The notes below the pieces were generated by a model. It had not been told where the DNA came from and did no database searches. It saw nothing but the letters and a program-made list of their open reading frames with translations. A stretch of DNA of 64,000 bases, from positions 1 through 64,000 of the forward strand of contig NZ_JAAGOB010000009.1 of the NCBI RefSeq assembly GCF_010550695.1. The letters are read 5' to 3'. A program made the translations under genes and the position numbers. This DNA comes from Phytoactinopolyspora alkaliphila (GTDB lineage Bacteria; Actinomycetota; Actinomycetes; Jiangellales; Jiangellaceae). Position 1 is the first letter of the stretch. Every line of letters begins with the position of its first letter. Below, one piece after another: positions 52,901 to 61,789 of the stretch.

Positions 52901-53352
52901 GCACCGAGGTCCGAGAGGACCGGGCCGCGCCACATCGCCAGCGCGTCGGACAGAACCGCGTGGGCGGCCGCGGCCTCTCCGGACGTCAGCAGCCTCTTCC
53001 CGTCACGAGTCTTGCGCTCGAACCGGTGGACGTCGACATCGGAAGGAGAGACAGCGAGCTTGTAACCGGAGTGGGTGGCTTCGACCCACCCACGCCCGGC
53101 ATCCAGCGGATCATCGCCGAGACTGTCGTGCAGCGCGCGCCGCAGACGGGACACCACTGACTGCAGGGCGTTCGCCAACCCGGCCGGCGGCGAGTCTCCC
53201 CACAGGGCGTCCACCAGCTCGTCGACCGCCACGGGTTTGCCCGGGTCCAGTGCAAGCCGGGCAAGCAGAGTGCGCGGCTGCCCGCCGCCGACCTGCACCG
53301 GCCGGCCGTCAGGTGTCCAGACCTGCAGCGGACCCAGAATTCCGACGCGCAC
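49999..53352 (-). CDS. SARP-family (AfsR-like) regulator with NTPase and TPR-like domains
   Basis: About 1117 residues. The N-terminal OmpR-like DNA-binding domain (VGILGPLQVWTPDGR) and BTAD domain run to about residue 250. An NB-ARC/STAND-type ATPase follows, with Walker A HGPGGAGKTRLATEA and a motif like VIVLDNCEHV. The C-terminal half is helical with TPR-like repeats. This is the AfsR-type layout, which activates secondary-metabolite or export genes. GTG at 53352 is the likely start; a start at 53373 is possible. It is convergent with drrAB, its probable target. Confidence 0.87.
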   Translation of the reverse strand: MRVGILGPLQVWTPDGRPVQVGGGQPRTLLARLALDPGKPVAVDELVDALWGDSPPAGLANALQSVVSRLRRALHDSLGDDPLDAGRGWVEATHSGYKLAVSPSDVDVHRFERKTRDGKRLLTSGEAAAAHAVLSDALAMWRGPVLSDLGAVGFVAPVSARLEELRLSVVEDRVEASLQLDRAHDVIPELEALTAGYPLRERISSLLMRALARTGRQAEALAVYERIRARLADELGLDPSRELQELHLSVLRGELDRSRTDPPADAAGRPEGFEATGRRPLPTRATSFIGRTEDITALTSALETKTRLITLHGPGGAGKTRLATEAAGRLAQGRSELAEDGMWFVELAPVGEPSDVAPAVLSALGLREVVRTKPERLRPLEARLASDRLIEALGDKKAVIVLDNCEHVIGAVAELTNALLTHCADLRVIATSREALGVQGERLYPVGPLPLPDGDEAHDPARAGEYAAVRLFAERAAAVNPVFTLDRSTVGPVVEVCRRLDGMPLAIELAASRSRALSAVQIAARLNDRFRLLSNGGRAVLPRHQTLHAVVEWSWELLDKPERTLLGRLAVFSGGASLDAVEHICSGGEVPREEILDVIASLVDKSLVEASPSDASDGEVRYRLLETVKAYAADRLANAGEVDEIAKAHARYFRDLLERAEPHLRRSEQVEWLRRLTQDYDNLLAGLRWAIDRAEVELALRMAAVLGYFWLLRGGVRESGSWLREVGALRTQAPSSRRALVHLYAAASCVGAEGMPAMIRALARARITARRAAPDPSFPVRAVIEGAWSALVDGRPQARAGLDMARESTDPWVRGMGFMMGMFMAGAEGDVETRDHDLAVAMDEFGSIGDRLGTGLALRMKAAFLSQRGDHGAAVRALDDALQMAREIESVEDIPTMQAELGRMMVDLGDHAAARRTFDEAMAGAQRGGVTEALVLTHNGLGWLAYRDGDLGRAREHFRQVRAAMPIPQVEECVLITDHVYTEIAAGDLASAGMVLSDAVELLFKGVAHDHPGLPDRTSAGQVAQAYAALAGALGEYRAAAQLLGVSTFLRGIPDMGSAERAATERHARHALGDVVFDHEYACGAALTREKAFRLLREHGHLPAAPPRAGLPVLEPR

Positions 53353-53439
53353 GCCTCCAGCTTCCCACGGCACACCGACAATGTGCCCATCACACCCGCC
53401 GCCCGGTCATCGACGGCTCGCTGTGCACCCACCCGAGAT

Positions 53440-53490
53440 GATCGTCGGCACGGTAGTCACACTGCCAAGGGTGACTACCGGCCAACGATC
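53440..53490 (-). terminator. Hairpin terminator downstream of the glycoside hydrolase
   Basis: CGGTAGTCAC (53451-53460) and GTGACTACCG (53471-53480) form a perfect 10-bp core around a 10-nt loop. The stem extends outward through GGC/GCC and GATCGT/ACGATC with one bulge and one mismatch. It starts 14 bases after the GH stop and before the SARP gene start. Confidence 0.65.
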
Positions 53491-53503
53491 ACCGGGAGGC
53501 GTG

Positions 53504-56500
53504 TCAGGTGATGGTCACCGCGATGGTGGCCGCCGCCTCAGGCTCGATCTGACTCTCCACCCGGATGACGGCCGTGCCGCGCTTCTCGCCTGTGATCACG
53601 CCGTTCTGGTCGACCCCGACCACGTTCTCGGCGCTCTCCTCCACCACGGTCCACAGCAGGTACGTGCGATCGGCGTAGACACCGGCCATGTTGACGAACC
53701 CGACGTCCAGCGTCGCCGTGTCACCGACTCGCACCTGGATCGTCTCGGGCACGTCGAGGGACGGCTCCGGCGTGAGGGTGATGTAGTCGTTGGCGAGGTT
53801 GTAACCGCCCGCCCCCGGCGCGCGACCCACGACCTCGTACCGCAGCACCACGGGTCCGGGTTTGCGAATCTCGACGACTCCATGATCGAACTCGTCGTAC
53901 AGATACGCGCCGTCGCTGGTCGGCAGATACTGGTCGAACACCTCTCCGACCGGCTGACCGTCAATCACCAGCTGAGCCTGGCCGCGATTGGCATGCCTCT
54001 TCGCCACCGTGGTGACCCGGTACCGCCCAGCTTGTGGGACCTCCACCTCGTACTCCGCCCAGGCGCCGGGCGCGGGCGCCGCCAGCTCGTGCCAGGCCCC
54101 GCCTTGGGCAGGGCTGGCCGGCGGTTCCGCCACGCGGCGTACGGAACCACTAGCCCCGACATGCGTCTCCTCCGCTTCGAACTTCAGGCGGGGCAGACGG
54201 GCGCTCGGGGTGAGCTTGATGAAGTCCACCCCGATGGCATGACTGCTTCCCGACGTGCCCGTGCTCACGAACCGGAATGTGTGCTCTCCGGCGTCGAGGT
54301 CGGCCAGGCCCACGTATCGCTCCCGGAACTCGATGCCCCGGTACATGTTGATCATGTAGTAGTGGTTGAACTCCTCGCCGAGCTTGTCGCCGTCCACATA
54401 CAGCTGGCTCCGCCCGCGGGACTGATTCTCCTTGTACCGGTTCTCGACGAGATACCGTCCGGCCGTTGGCACCTCGACGGTGAACTCGATGTGCTGGCCG
54501 GTGTTGGTGAACTCGGCGAGGATCCAGCTGCTGTTGCTGGCGTTTCCCTCGTTGACCTGTCGCCAGCTGGCATTCGCGGGCTCAAGTTCGAAGGGGAGGA
54601 ACTCCGCCTCGAAATACGTCGGCTCCGGGAACACCGAGCTGACCGGCTTCGGCGGGCGCAGTTGAGATGCCAGTACCACGGCCACGCCCCGGCCGCGGTT
54701 GTTGAGGGCGACCGTCTCCACGCGGCCCCTGTCCGTCGAGGGGTCCGCCACGATGATCGTCGCGTCGGCCCCGGGCTCGCCGGTGAGGCGCACCCGGATC
54801 TGCCTGTCGTTCGTGGAGACGTCGACCTCGTCGAGATGCTCGTCGGCGTAGACGACGTGCATCTCCCGCCGGCTCGTCGCCCGCTGGATCCAGAACGCCT
54901 TGCCTCGCGAGGCGTTCTCTCGCAGGTCGATCGGAAGCCCTGGATCCTTCAGCTCGGACCCGGTGAACGTGCCGCGATAGGCGTATGTGTGACTGCCGTC
55001 GTCGTCGATGGTCACGTCAGCCACCATGTACCGGCCGCCGTCGTCGAGCCACCGCAGATTGGCGACGACGGTGGACGCGTACCCCTGATGACCGGTAGCG
55101 ATCACCAGAGCCCGATCACGGTCGTCGTCGGTGTGCATCCACACGAACGGACCCGAGCTGGTGTTCCACGCGCGGCCGTCCCAGCCGGTGCCGAGAAAGA
55201 CCGGCCGCCACATGTGCTCGGTGAGCTCCGCGACGCGAGGGCTCCTGCGCCACTTGTTGAACACCGCCATCAGCTCGATAGCGGACTCAGGCCAGCGCTC
55301 CGAGTTGCCCGGGTTCTCCCCAAACTTCACGTTGCGCACCGCCGTATAGGCGTAGTAGTCCTCCATCTTGCCGGTCAGCCGACCGAGGTTCATGTACTGC
55401 GCACCCATGGGCATGTGCCCGAAGTGCACAACGGCCGTGCGCAGCGAGAGGTTCTCTCCCGTCACCCCGCCGTTGAGGGTGTTCCAGCCGTTGTACGGCA
55501 CATGCAGCAGACCGTTGTTGCGGTCACCCTGAGTGGGATAGATGTCGAGCTCGGTGGTGAGCTTGGGCAGGTAGTGCGGGTATCGCTCGACGATCTCGTT
55601 GAGCATCCGCCGGACCAGGACGTTCTTGCGGTACACGTTGTCCGACGGGTGTGAGTACGGCGTTTCTCGCTCGTTCTGCCAGTACTGCGTCAGATCGATC
55701 ATGTGATGCGACATATGGAAGTCGTTGATCAGCGTCTCGATCTGCTCGCGTTTGAAGGCCAGCTGATCGGGGTCGGCAAGGTCACGGCCCTGACCGTGCC
55801 CACCGCCACTGAGGCTGAACCACAGCCCGAACATCAGCCCGCGGTCCACCAGTGTCTGCGTGAACTCCTCCAGACTGTGAATGCTCTTCAGCATCTCCTC
55901 GTTCGGCTCGATGGTGTCGCGGGTGGTGTTCCACAGGTCGTCGAGCATCACCATGTCGAAGCCAGCTTGTTCGGCCTTGGGGATGATCACGTCGTAGTAG
56001 TAGTTGTCCGGCAGCACGTTGCCGGGCCCACCGCGGTAATCCCAGTCATTGGTGTTGAACAGTGTGGTGAGCTGGTTGTACCGGAACCGCTTGTGGAAGT
56101 GCTCCTGCTCGGCCATCTTGCCCTCGACCACACCGCCGTTGAACACGGTCACGTTCACGGAGAGGTACTCGAACTCCTCGTCCGGGAAGAGCACCAGCTG
56201 CAACGACTCGGGATTCGTCGTCACACGTAGATGGTCGATCTCGTGCCAGGCGTTGATGCTGGCGAACGGCGGCAGCATGTAATCGCTGGAATGGTTGCCG
56301 CTGCCGCGCATCGTCTTCCAGTTCAGCTCCGGGCTCACACTCCACCCGTCGGCCGAATCGTAGACGTTGATGACCTTCTTCGGCAGCTCCGCCCGTTTGC
56401 CAGCCGACGACGTGTCCTCCGGCGTGGGCGCCAATGAGCCGCGCGTACTGCGCCAGATCGCGTTCGGCGGATAGAAGAGCGTGTGCGACTGGTCCTCCAC

Positions 56501-57079
56501 CGCCAGCGCGAACACCGTCGAATTAGTGATGGTCGTCTTCGTGGTGGCGTCGTCGTTCTTGACCAGCGTGTAGAAGCGGATGCCCGCGCGGCCCGTGTAG
56601 ATCTCGAAGATCACCGTGACCGTGATCGGCCTCGGCTGTGTCCGGGTGAGCGGCACGGCCACCTGCCGGCCGATACCGGACTCTCCGTTCGGTGTATGCA
56701 TCACCAGGTCGGTGACCCGGTGAGCACCGGCCGTCCACCCACCGTCGTCGGCGACGATCTGGTGAGTTCCGTCGAGCTCATAGGCGAACAGCCGGTGCCC
56801 ACCGGAAGCCCGCTGGTATTCCCGGCCGGCCTCCTTGTTGTAGAGGCTGGCGATCCGGATCGATCCGCCGGCGGTGGATAGGCCCAGGCGGATCACGTCA
56901 TTCTCGAGCGTCCAGCCGTCCGCGGTCTGGGTGACCAGACCACGCACGGACGGGTCGCTGACCGGGACAGGTGCGGCGTGCGCCTGCTCACGGCCGACGC
57001 CGAGGGCTCCGGCGAACGTGGCGCCGGCCAGCATCGAACCCGCGGAGCTGAGGAAAAGCCGGCGGCTGAGGTGTTTCAT
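53504..57079 (-). CDS. Secreted multi-module glycoside hydrolase (GH36-like barrel, two carbohydrate-binding-like modules, Ig-like domain)
   Basis: A 1191-residue exported protein with a Tat signal (SRRLFLSSAG at 5-14, cleavage after AHA). An N-terminal beta-sandwich (about 45-335) precedes a TIM-barrel region (about 340-650). GFDMVMLDDLWN (Asp380-Asp381), RGLMFGLWFSLSG and HHMIDLTQYW (Asp462) resemble clan GH-D enzymes such as alpha-galactosidases. Two galactose-binding-like modules (about 830-960 and 965-1105) and a Big_2-like Ig domain follow. The exact GH family and the catalytic residues are uncertain. It is last in a sugar transporter operon. Confidence 0.78.
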   Translation of the reverse strand: MKHLSRRLFLSSAGSMLAGATFAGALGVGREQAHAAPVPVSDPSVRGLVTQTADGWTLENDVIRLGLSTAGGSIRIASLYNKEAGREYQRASGGHRLFAYELDGTHQIVADDGGWTAGAHRVTDLVMHTPNGESGIGRQVAVPLTRTQPRPITVTVIFEIYTGRAGIRFYTLVKNDDATTKTTITNSTVFALAVEDQSHTLFYPPNAIWRSTRGSLAPTPEDTSSAGKRAELPKKVINVYDSADGWSVSPELNWKTMRGSGNHSSDYMLPPFASINAWHEIDHLRVTTNPESLQLVLFPDEEFEYLSVNVTVFNGGVVEGKMAEQEHFHKRFRYNQLTTLFNTNDWDYRGGPGNVLPDNYYYDVIIPKAEQAGFDMVMLDDLWNTTRDTIEPNEEMLKSIHSLEEFTQTLVDRGLMFGLWFSLSGGGHGQGRDLADPDQLAFKREQIETLINDFHMSHHMIDLTQYWQNERETPYSHPSDNVYRKNVLVRRMLNEIVERYPHYLPKLTTELDIYPTQGDRNNGLLHVPYNGWNTLNGGVTGENLSLRTAVVHFGHMPMGAQYMNLGRLTGKMEDYYAYTAVRNVKFGENPGNSERWPESAIELMAVFNKWRRSPRVAELTEHMWRPVFLGTGWDGRAWNTSSGPFVWMHTDDDRDRALVIATGHQGYASTVVANLRWLDDGGRYMVADVTIDDDGSHTYAYRGTFTGSELKDPGLPIDLRENASRGKAFWIQRATSRREMHVVYADEHLDEVDVSTNDRQIRVRLTGEPGADATIIVADPSTDRGRVETVALNNRGRGVAVVLASQLRPPKPVSSVFPEPTYFEAEFLPFELEPANASWRQVNEGNASNSSWILAEFTNTGQHIEFTVEVPTAGRYLVENRYKENQSRGRSQLYVDGDKLGEEFNHYYMINMYRGIEFRERYVGLADLDAGEHTFRFVSTGTSGSSHAIGVDFIKLTPSARLPRLKFEAEETHVGASGSVRRVAEPPASPAQGGAWHELAAPAPGAWAEYEVEVPQAGRYRVTTVAKRHANRGQAQLVIDGQPVGEVFDQYLPTSDGAYLYDEFDHGVVEIRKPGPVVLRYEVVGRAPGAGGYNLANDYITLTPEPSLDVPETIQVRVGDTATLDVGFVNMAGVYADRTYLLWTVVEESAENVVGVDQNGVITGEKRGTAVIRVESQIEPEAAATIAVTIT

Positions 57080-57118
57080 CAGATGTACCTCCTGGCGACA
57101 AGGGGGTGCTCGGGCGGG

Positions 57119-58507
57119 CTACCTGCTGACTGCGGAACTGATCTCGGAGCTCAGCGAGCTCGCGGCGTCCTCGGGGCTCATCCGGTCGAAGAGCACCTCG
57201 GCACAGTGGCGCTGGAAGATCTCCTGCACCGACGCGCCACCCACCGGCGGCGGAGCCGGAGCCTCGGCGATCTCGTCGCCGATGTCCTGGATGAAGGTCG
57301 CCGCAGCCGCCTCTGCGGGATTGAACTGATCCGCCACCTCCGTCCTGACCTCCGTGTTCGGCGGCACGCCCCGCTCAGCGAGAAGGATGTCACCGGCGTG
57401 GTTGGCGAGGAAGTCGACGAAGAGGCCAGCCTCCTCCGGGTGTTCCGTGCGGGAAGAGACGGACCAGAACATCGACGACTTGTAATAGGCGCCGTTGTCG
57501 CTCGCCTGGCCGGTCTGACTCGGCATCCGAAGGAGGACCAGCTCATGACCGGAGGCCTCCGAGGCGGCGAAGAGCTGATTGCTCCACATGAACCCCATCG
57601 CGACCCGGTTGGTCGCCGTCACGCCCTGGTCCAGGCCGGCTGAGTTCTCCTCCGCTGTGACCGATGCGGGCGGCACCGCCCCGGCGTCGCGCAGGTCGGT
57701 CATGTGCTCGAAGAACGACATCAGCGTCGCTTCGGAGAAGCCCACCTCGCCGTCCGCGGTGAACAGAGACTCACCGTGCTGGCGTGCCCACGTGGTGAAG
57801 GCCGCCTGCTCATTCCCGAACGACTGGGATCCCCACACGCCGTCGTCGGTGTTCTCGGTGATCTGGACCGAGAGCTCCTTGAACTCTTCCCAGGTCCAGG
57901 TCTCGTCGTCGGGGAGGTCGAGCCCCGCGTCGGTGAAGATCGAGGGGTTGGCGAGGATGGCGAACGAGTTCACGCCCGACGACAGTCCGTACAGGCCACC
58001 ATCGAACTCGCCGGTCGCGACCGTCGCCTCCTCGAACGCGGAGATGTCCACGCCATCGAGCGTGTGCAGGTCGAGTAGTGCGCCCCGGCCCGCGTACTCG
58101 CGCAGATACATCTCGTCCATCTGGATGATGTCCGGCGCGTCGTTCGCCGCCACCGTCGTCGCCAGCTTGTCCCAGTAGCCGGACCACTCGCCGAACTCGC
58201 CCTGGACGCTGATGTGCGGGTACTCAGCCTCGAAGGCGTCGATCACCTCCTGGGTGATCTGGTGCCGGGTGTCCGATCCCCACCAGGTGAACCGGAGGTC
58301 CACCTGTTCCTGGCTGCCGGAGTCGCCCCCGGAGCCCTCGCTGGTGCGGTCGGACTCGTCGTCGCCGGAGCCGCCGCACGCGGCCAGCGCCAATGCCAGC
58401 ACGGCGGGAAGGGCTGCAGCCCGGATCCCGGTACGCGCGCCGAGCCGCCGAGTCCTATCGGGGGCGACGGGCCCGCCGTCGTTGTGGTTGCTGATGAACG
58501 TGCTCAT
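57119..58507 (-). CDS. Sugar ABC transporter substrate-binding lipoprotein
   Basis: A 462-residue extracellular solute-binding protein of family 1. The signal peptide ends in LALAAC with Cys44, so it is lipid-anchored. The body has the pattern DLRFTWWGSDTRHQITQEVI and INDPDIIQMDE-like segments. It delivers a sugar to the two permeases encoded upstream. No ATPase gene is present in the cluster, so a shared MsiK-type ATPase elsewhere probably powers it. Confidence 0.9.
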   Translation of the reverse strand: MSTFISNHNDGGPVAPDRTRRLGARTGIRAAALPAVLALALAACGGSGDDESDRTSEGSGGDSGSQEQVDLRFTWWGSDTRHQITQEVIDAFEAEYPHISVQGEFGEWSGYWDKLATTVAANDAPDIIQMDEMYLREYAGRGALLDLHTLDGVDISAFEEATVATGEFDGGLYGLSSGVNSFAILANPSIFTDAGLDLPDDETWTWEEFKELSVQITENTDDGVWGSQSFGNEQAAFTTWARQHGESLFTADGEVGFSEATLMSFFEHMTDLRDAGAVPPASVTAEENSAGLDQGVTATNRVAMGFMWSNQLFAASEASGHELVLLRMPSQTGQASDNGAYYKSSMFWSVSSRTEHPEEAGLFVDFLANHAGDILLAERGVPPNTEVRTEVADQFNPAEAAAATFIQDIGDEIAEAPAPPPVGGASVQEIFQRHCAEVLFDRMSPEDAASSLSSEISSAVSR

Positions 58508-58579
58508 CGGTCTTCCTTTCAGCTGACGAGCGCACAGCTCGTTCGGGCGTCTGGGGATGGGTGAATGGGGAGCCGGTGC

Positions 58580-59497
58580 TCACTTGCCGCCGGTGGTGGC
58601 GATACCTCGGACGAGGAACCGCTGGCCGACGAGAAAAGCGAAGAAGACTGGCAGCAGGGATACCACGGACATGGCGAACATCGACCCCCACGAGGTGGTG
58701 GACGTGGCGTCGACGAATGCCCGCAACGCCACCGGCACCGTGTACATGTCAGGGTCGGTCAGGTAGATCAGCTGGCTGAAGAAGTCGTTCCAGGTCCAGA
58801 TGAACGTGAAGATCGCGGTTGCGGCCAGTGCGGGCACCATCAGTGGCAGGATCACCCGGGCGAAGATGCGCGCATGCCCGCACCCGTCGATCCGGGCCGC
58901 CTCATCGAGTTCGGTCGGTATCCCCCGGATGAACTGAACCATCAAGAACACGAAGAAGGCGTCAGTGGCCAGCAGCTTGGGCATGATCAGCGGCCAGAAC
59001 GTGTTCACCCAGCCAAGCTCGGAGAACATGATGTATTGCGGGACGATGACCACGTGGATCGGAAGCATGATCGTCAGCAGCATGATGGCGAACAGCGTGC
59101 GCTTGCCGCGGAACTCCAGCCGCGCGAACGCGTACGCCGCCATGGAGCACGAGACCAGGTTGCCGAGAATGCAGCCGAACACCACCACGGCGGAGTTCAG
59201 CAGGTAGTGGCCGAAGGGCTGTGACAACGCATTCCAGCCGACGGCGTAGTTATCCAGCTCCAGACCGTCGAGGAACAGACCGGGAGCGCGGAAGATCTCG
59301 TTGCTCGGCCGCAGTGAACTGATCACCATCCACAGCACCGGATAGAGCATCAGCACGCCGGCGACCACCAGGGCCGTGTGTTTGCCCATGGACCGCACTC
59401 GGGCGCGCCGCGCCCGCGGCCGTGGTTCGAGGGGCCGGCGCGTGGTTGTCGGTTGAGGGTCGGCCGGGCGTCGGCCGGCCGCGACGTCAGTCACCAT
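58580..59497 (-). CDS. Sugar ABC transporter permease (MalG-type)
   Basis: A 305-residue inner-membrane permease with about six membrane segments after a Pro/Arg-rich 35-residue tail. The EAA loop is EAARIDGCGHARIFARVILP. The C-terminal region (VSLLPVFFAFLVGQRFLVRG) is typical of MalG. It overlaps the MalF-type stop by 11 nt. It works with the MalF-type subunit and the binding protein that follows. Confidence 0.92.
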   Translation of the reverse strand: MVTDVAAGRRPADPQPTTTRRPLEPRPRARRARVRSMGKHTALVVAGVLMLYPVLWMVISSLRPSNEIFRAPGLFLDGLELDNYAVGWNALSQPFGHYLLNSAVVVFGCILGNLVSCSMAAYAFARLEFRGKRTLFAIMLLTIMLPIHVVIVPQYIMFSELGWVNTFWPLIMPKLLATDAFFVFLMVQFIRGIPTELDEAARIDGCGHARIFARVILPLMVPALAATAIFTFIWTWNDFFSQLIYLTDPDMYTVPVALRAFVDATSTTSWGSMFAMSVVSLLPVFFAFLVGQRFLVRGIATTGGK

Positions 59498-60440
59498 AGA
59501 ACACCCAATGCTTCGCGGCGAGGAAGTTGACGGCGGTGAAGGCGGCGATGATCAGCAGCAGGAACCACGCCATGGCCGAGGCGTAGCCCATGTCGAAGTT
59601 CCCGAAGCCGCGGTCGTAGAGATAGAGCGTGTAGAACATGGTGGAGTCCGCGGGCCCGCCGGTCCCGCCGGATACGATGAACGCCTGCGTGAACGCCTGG
59701 AACGCGTGGATGATCTGCAGCACCAGGTTGAAGAAGATGATCGGCGTCAGCAGCGGCAGCGTGATCCGAACCAACCGGCGCATTGTCCCGGCGCCGTCCA
59801 CCGCCGCGGCCTCGTAATACATCTGCGGGATCTGCCGCAGGCCGGCCAGGAAGATGACCATCGGGGCGCCGAACGTCCAGACGTTCAATGTCACCAGCGT
59901 CCAGAGTGCCGATTCCGGATCCGCGATCCAGCTCCGGCCTTCTCCGCCGAGAAACCCCAGGACGTGGTTGACCAATCCGTCTGCGCCGAAGATCTGCCTC
60001 CACAGCACCGCGATGGCCACGCTGCTCCCCAGGAGGGACGGCAGGTAGAACACCGAGCGGTAGAGGGCGAGCCCTCGAACTCCGCGGTCCAGCATCAGGG
60101 CGAGCGCCAGTGCCAGCGCGAGCTGCAGCGGCACCGAGACCAGGACGTAGGTGAAGGTCACCCGCAGGGAGTTGTGCAGGCGGGCGTCGCCGAGCATCCT
60201 CGCGAAGTTGTCGAGACCGATCCACCCGGGCGCCTGGAGGAGGTTGTAGTCGGTGAAGGACAGCCAGAACGCGGCGGCCATCGGAATCAGCGTGATGCCG
60301 AACAAGCCCAGCAGCCACGGCGTCAGGAACGCGTACGCGGCCCGGTTCTCACGCCTGCCGGGTGCGGGACGCCTTCCCTTCAGCCGGCCGAGTTCCCCGA
60401 TGGCACTCACGAGCTTGCCACCTGGGGCTTTGTCCGCCAC
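59487..60440 (-). CDS. Sugar ABC transporter permease (MalF-type)
   Basis: A 317-residue permease with about six membrane segments and the EAA loop EAAAVDGAGTMRRLVRITLP. It is the first gene of the transporter-hydrolase operon, transcribed from the promoter near 60549-60576 and divergent from lacI. The start near 60440 is a GTG; a nearby in-frame alternative cannot be excluded. Confidence 0.91.
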   Translation of the reverse strand: MADKAPGGKLVSAIGELGRLKGRRPAPGRRENRAAYAFLTPWLLGLFGITLIPMAAAFWLSFTDYNLLQAPGWIGLDNFARMLGDARLHNSLRVTFTYVLVSVPLQLALALALALMLDRGVRGLALYRSVFYLPSLLGSSVAIAVLWRQIFGADGLVNHVLGFLGGEGRSWIADPESALWTLVTLNVWTFGAPMVIFLAGLRQIPQMYYEAAAVDGAGTMRRLVRITLPLLTPIIFFNLVLQIIHAFQAFTQAFIVSGGTGGPADSTMFYTLYLYDRGFGNFDMGYASAMAWFLLLIIAAFTAVNFLAAKHWVFYGD

Positions 60441-60548
60441 TTCGTCGCCACGACCGCGACCCCTTCCTGTCGCTCGCCTACTGGACCGGCCCGGCGAGCC
60501 CAGCGACCGAGCCCCGCCGAAACCACGCGTTAACGCGCTTGGCGAGAA

Positions 60549-60576
60549 ACTGTAGCTGAAGCGGTTCAGTTGTCAA
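60549..60576 (-). promoter_or_regulatory. Promoter of the sugar operon with a LacI-type operator in the spacer
   Basis: On the minus strand TTGACA (60571-60576) and TACAGT (60549-60554) are 16 bases apart. CTGAAGCGGTTCAG (60556-60569), a LacI-like near-palindrome with a central CG, fills the spacer. Repressor bound here would block RNA polymerase. Confidence 0.7.
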
Positions 60577-60614
60577 GAGTCAAATATTCTCAACTAAATG
60601 CTGGTAACTGGAGG

Positions 60615-60653
60615 TTGTAAGAGGTGACATTCTGAGATAACTTAAGCGCTCAA
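60615..60653 (+). promoter_or_regulatory. lacI promoter with overlapping operator
   Basis: TTGTAA (60615-60620) and TAACTT (60638-60643) are 17 bases apart. TTAAGCGCTCAA (60642-60653) is a LacI-type half-perfect palindrome overlapping the -10 and start region. This suggests autoregulation of lacI. Confidence 0.5.
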
Positions 60654-60723
60654 TCAGACATCATGTGTAGCGGCGTCGGCTTATCGATCACGGGTTCGCG
60701 CGCCCTGGCCCGGATCCCTCGAC

Positions 60724-61779
60724 ATGTCGCCGCACCGCATCACCGGCAGGAAAGTGGGCTCACGAGTGCCACACGTCACCATCAGCGAGATCGCCAGGCT
60801 GGCGGGGGTCTCCAGCAGCGCCGTGTCCTACGCGCTGAATGGCCGGCCCGGCGTGTCGGAGACGACCCGAGCCAAGATCGTGAAGGTCGCCGACTCCCTG
60901 GGATGGGCCCCGAACACCGCCGCGCGGATGCTGTCCGGAGCGAAGACCGAGACGTTCGGGCTGGTCTTCCACCGCCCGGCACGAGCACTGAGTGTCGAGC
61001 AGTTCTACATGGACTTCCTCGCCGGCCTCGAAGCCGCCCTCGGCGAACGGCAGTACGCGCTCCTTCTTCAAGTCGTTCCCAATCTCGAGAAGGAGGCCGC
61101 GACGTACAAGCACTGGTGGGCCACCCGGCGCGTCGACGGCATCGTGGCGCTCAATCTGCGCGTCGACGATTCGCGGATACCGCTGCTCACCGAACTGGGA
61201 ATGCCGGCGATCCTGGTCGGTGACCCTTCGATGACCGGGCCTCTGACCAGCGTATGGGTGGACTACTCCTCCGCGATGTCGCACGCGGTCCGGTACTTGG
61301 TCGACCTTGGACACCGGCGGATCGCCCGGGTGGCCGGATTCACGCCCATCGGGCACGTCAAGGTACGCGACACCGCATTCGACCGGGCGATCGCCGACGC
61401 CGGCCTGACCGCCCGGACACTGCACACCGACTTCTCCGGCGAGGACGGCGCGCGTGCCACCCGGGCGCTGCTCAACGACTCTCCGCGGCCGACCGCAATC
61501 GTCTACGACAACGACGTGATGGCCGTGGCCGGGCTCAGCGTAGCGGCTCAGTCCGGTCTGCGGGTTCCTCACGACATCACCCTCCTCGGCTGGGACGACT
61601 CACCCCTGTGTGAGATCACCAATCCACCGCTGTCCGCCATGAGCCAGGACAACGTCGGCTTGGGTGGGTTCGTCGCCCGCCAATTATTCGGGCTCCTGGA
61701 GGGTGAGGAGCCGGCAGCGCACCTCTACTCGACTCCGACCCTGCGCCTGCGCGGCAGCACCGCCCCGCCCCCGCACTGA
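60724..61779 (+). CDS. LacI-family transcriptional regulator
   Basis: A 351-residue repressor. The N-terminal helix-turn-helix and hinge (ISEIARLAGVSSSAVSYAL) are followed by a periplasmic-binding-protein-like sugar domain. It is divergent from the sugar transporter-hydrolase operon and almost certainly controls it. The start could be ATG at 60724 or GTG at 60766 (VPHVTISE), the latter closer to the family N-terminus. It ends 10 bases before a long palindrome shared with convergent smc. Confidence 0.9.
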   Translation: MSPHRITGRKVGSRVPHVTISEIARLAGVSSSAVSYALNGRPGVSETTRAKIVKVADSLGWAPNTAARMLSGAKTETFGLVFHRPARALSVEQFYMDFLAGLEAALGERQYALLLQVVPNLEKEAATYKHWWATRRVDGIVALNLRVDDSRIPLLTELGMPAILVGDPSMTGPLTSVWVDYSSAMSHAVRYLVDLGHRRIARVAGFTPIGHVKVRDTAFDRAIADAGLTARTLHTDFSGEDGARATRALLNDSPRPTAIVYDNDVMAVAGLSVAAQSGLRVPHDITLLGWDDSPLCEITNPPLSAMSQDNVGLGGFVARQLFGLLEGEEPAAHLYSTPTLRLRGSTAPPPH

Positions 61780-61789
61780 CCTCCATCCG

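Noticed and set aside
53075-55654. 859-residue plus-strand ORF antisense to the glycoside hydrolase
   Set aside because: It is a GC-rich shadow frame. The minus-strand frame has a Tat signal, recognisable domains and operon context.
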